This document shows positions 4,534-5,207 of a DNA stretch of 5,207 nucleotides, piece by piece. Position 1 is the stretch's first letter. Each line of letters opens with the position of its first letter. This stretch comes from Gammaproteobacteria bacterium (GTDB lineage Bacteria > Pseudomonadota > Gammaproteobacteria > Steroidobacterales > Steroidobacteraceae): assembly GCA_027451085.1 (NCBI GenBank), contig DAIDKA010000015.1, forward strand, positions 1 through 5,207, given 5' to 3'. Both the position numbers and the translations under genes were made by a program. Under the pieces are notes generated by a model. That model made no database searches, was not told the origin of the DNA, and saw only the letters and a program-made list of their open reading frames with translations.

Positions 4534-5207
4534 TTACGCGAAGCGCGCCAGACGCGCGCGCGCCGCGCCCACCGGCAGCGCTTTGAGCAGCGGTGCCAGC
4601 TCCGGACCATGCGTCAGCCCGGTGAGGGCGCCCCGCAGGGGCATGTACAGCTGCGCCCCCTTGCGACCCGTGGCGGCGCGCGCGGCAGCGGCGATGGCCG
4701 CAAGTTCACCCTCATCGGCCGCCGCCTGCGCGGCGGCAGCAAAAAAAGCCGGGCCGGCCTCCTGGATGGCCGCCCCCGCCTCGGGGGTGACCTCGGGCAG
4801 GCCGCCGAAGACGATCGTCACCCAGGCACGGGCATCCTCGGGCAGCACGACATTGCCCCGGACGGCCTCGGCAAAGGCCAGCGCCTGGGCCTCGGGCGTG
4901 CCCGCAGGAATGACATCCTGCAGCCACTCGCGCACCCCGGCCGGCGACAGGCGCTGCACCGACTCCTTCTGCCACGTGCGCAGTTGCGTCTCCTCGAAAT
5001 GAGCCGGTGAGCGGCCCAGGTGCCGGACATCGAAGGCCTTCGCCAGGCCATCGAGGCCCAGCAGCCCATGCTCGGGCGTGGAGTGGCCGAGCCGGAACAG
5101 GTGATTGCACAGCGCGTCGGGCGTGAATCCCCGCGCCTGGTACTCACCCACCGTGGTGGCACCATGGCGCTTGGACAGCGGCGCGCCGTCACGACCCACC
5201 AGCAGCG
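4534..5207 (-). CDS. gltX: Glutamyl-tRNA synthetase, C-terminal part (cut by window edge)
   Basis: Class I synthetase charging tRNA-Glu with glutamate. Only about the last 224 codons are in the window; the frame is open through base 5207, so the start is beyond the right edge. The visible part begins LLVGRDGAPLSKRHGATTV, which contains the KMSKS-equivalent LSKRHG (about 5178-5161) that closes the ATP site. It then has the all-helical anticodon-binding domain, including YQARGFTPDALCNHLFRLG, the FDVRHLGRSPAHF segment typical of GluRS, and the C-terminal signature LYMPLRGALTGLTHGPEL (about 4630-4580), which distinguishes GluRS from glutaminyl enzymes. The stop is TAA at 4536-4534, 10 bases before cysS, so the two probably form one operon. 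Whether it is a discriminating or tRNA-Gln-mischarging type cannot be told without the N-terminal half. Alanine-rich stretches (FFAAAAQAAADE) reflect high GC content. Confidence 0.95.
   Translation of the reverse strand, partial: LLVGRDGAPLSKRHGATTVGEYQARGFTPDALCNHLFRLGHSTPEHGLLGLDGLAKAFDVRHLGRSPAHFEETQLRTWQKESVQRLSPAGVREWLQDVIPAGTPEAQALAFAEAVRGNVVLPEDARAWVTIVFGGLPEVTPEAGAAIQEAGPAFFAAAAQAAADEGELAAIAAAARAATGRKGAQLYMPLRGALTGLTHGPELAPLLKALPVGAARARLARFA

Noticed and set aside
3153..4586. 477-codon plus-strand open frame opposite cysS
   Set aside because: It is a high-GC shadow of cysS, which has all catalytic and zinc motifs; the antisense product has no recognisable domain.
4524..4610. Upstream 29-residue extension of cysS
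   Set aside because: It lies in another frame of the gltX end; ATG 4523 gives the normal CysRS N-terminus and motif numbering that matches the E. coli enzyme.

Overview
This window looks like a chromosome/mobile-element boundary in a high-GC proteobacterium, most likely a gammaproteobacterium. The signs are bacterial-type tRNA genes with encoded CCA ends, a bacterial CysRS whose zinc ligands fall at the E. coli positions, and GC-rich codon use. I cannot place it to genus. Every gene I can support is on the minus strand, so transcription runs from the right end of the window to the left.

Right part (about 2543-5207), core chromosome: the 3' part of gltX (glutamyl-tRNA synthetase, cut by the window edge) is followed after 10 bases by cysS (cysteinyl-tRNA synthetase). 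After a 123-base spacer with a sigma70-like promoter comes a four-gene tRNA cluster, Pro(TGG)-Arg(TCT)-His(GTG)-Lys(CTT). The whole block serves translation: two aminoacyl-tRNA synthetases and four tRNAs.

Left part (1-2542), probable integrated element: a P4-type tyrosine integrase starts 179 bases beyond the 3' end of tRNA-Lys and reads away from it, the usual layout for islands inserted into a tRNA 3' end. The spacer holds a perfect -35 hexamer and three direct repeats of a TGCGGGTA-type motif, which look like integrase arm sites. Behind the integrase is a toxin-antitoxin operon: a HigB/Gp49-like RelE-superfamily toxin, then two different HTH_37/HigA-type antitoxin-like genes in tandem, then the start of a possible further cistron that runs off the left edge. 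The operon begins in a short AT-rich patch with an extended -10 element that overlaps the annotated toxin ATG and an imperfect inverted repeat. The distal end of the element and its second att copy would lie left of base 1.

The points most worth a second look are the toxin plus two-antitoxin arrangement at the element edge, the overlap of promoter and start codon, the integrase arm repeats on the int promoter, and a U at position 37 of tRNA-Arg(UCU), where A (the t6A site) is expected. No rRNA, CRISPR array or insertion sequence was seen.
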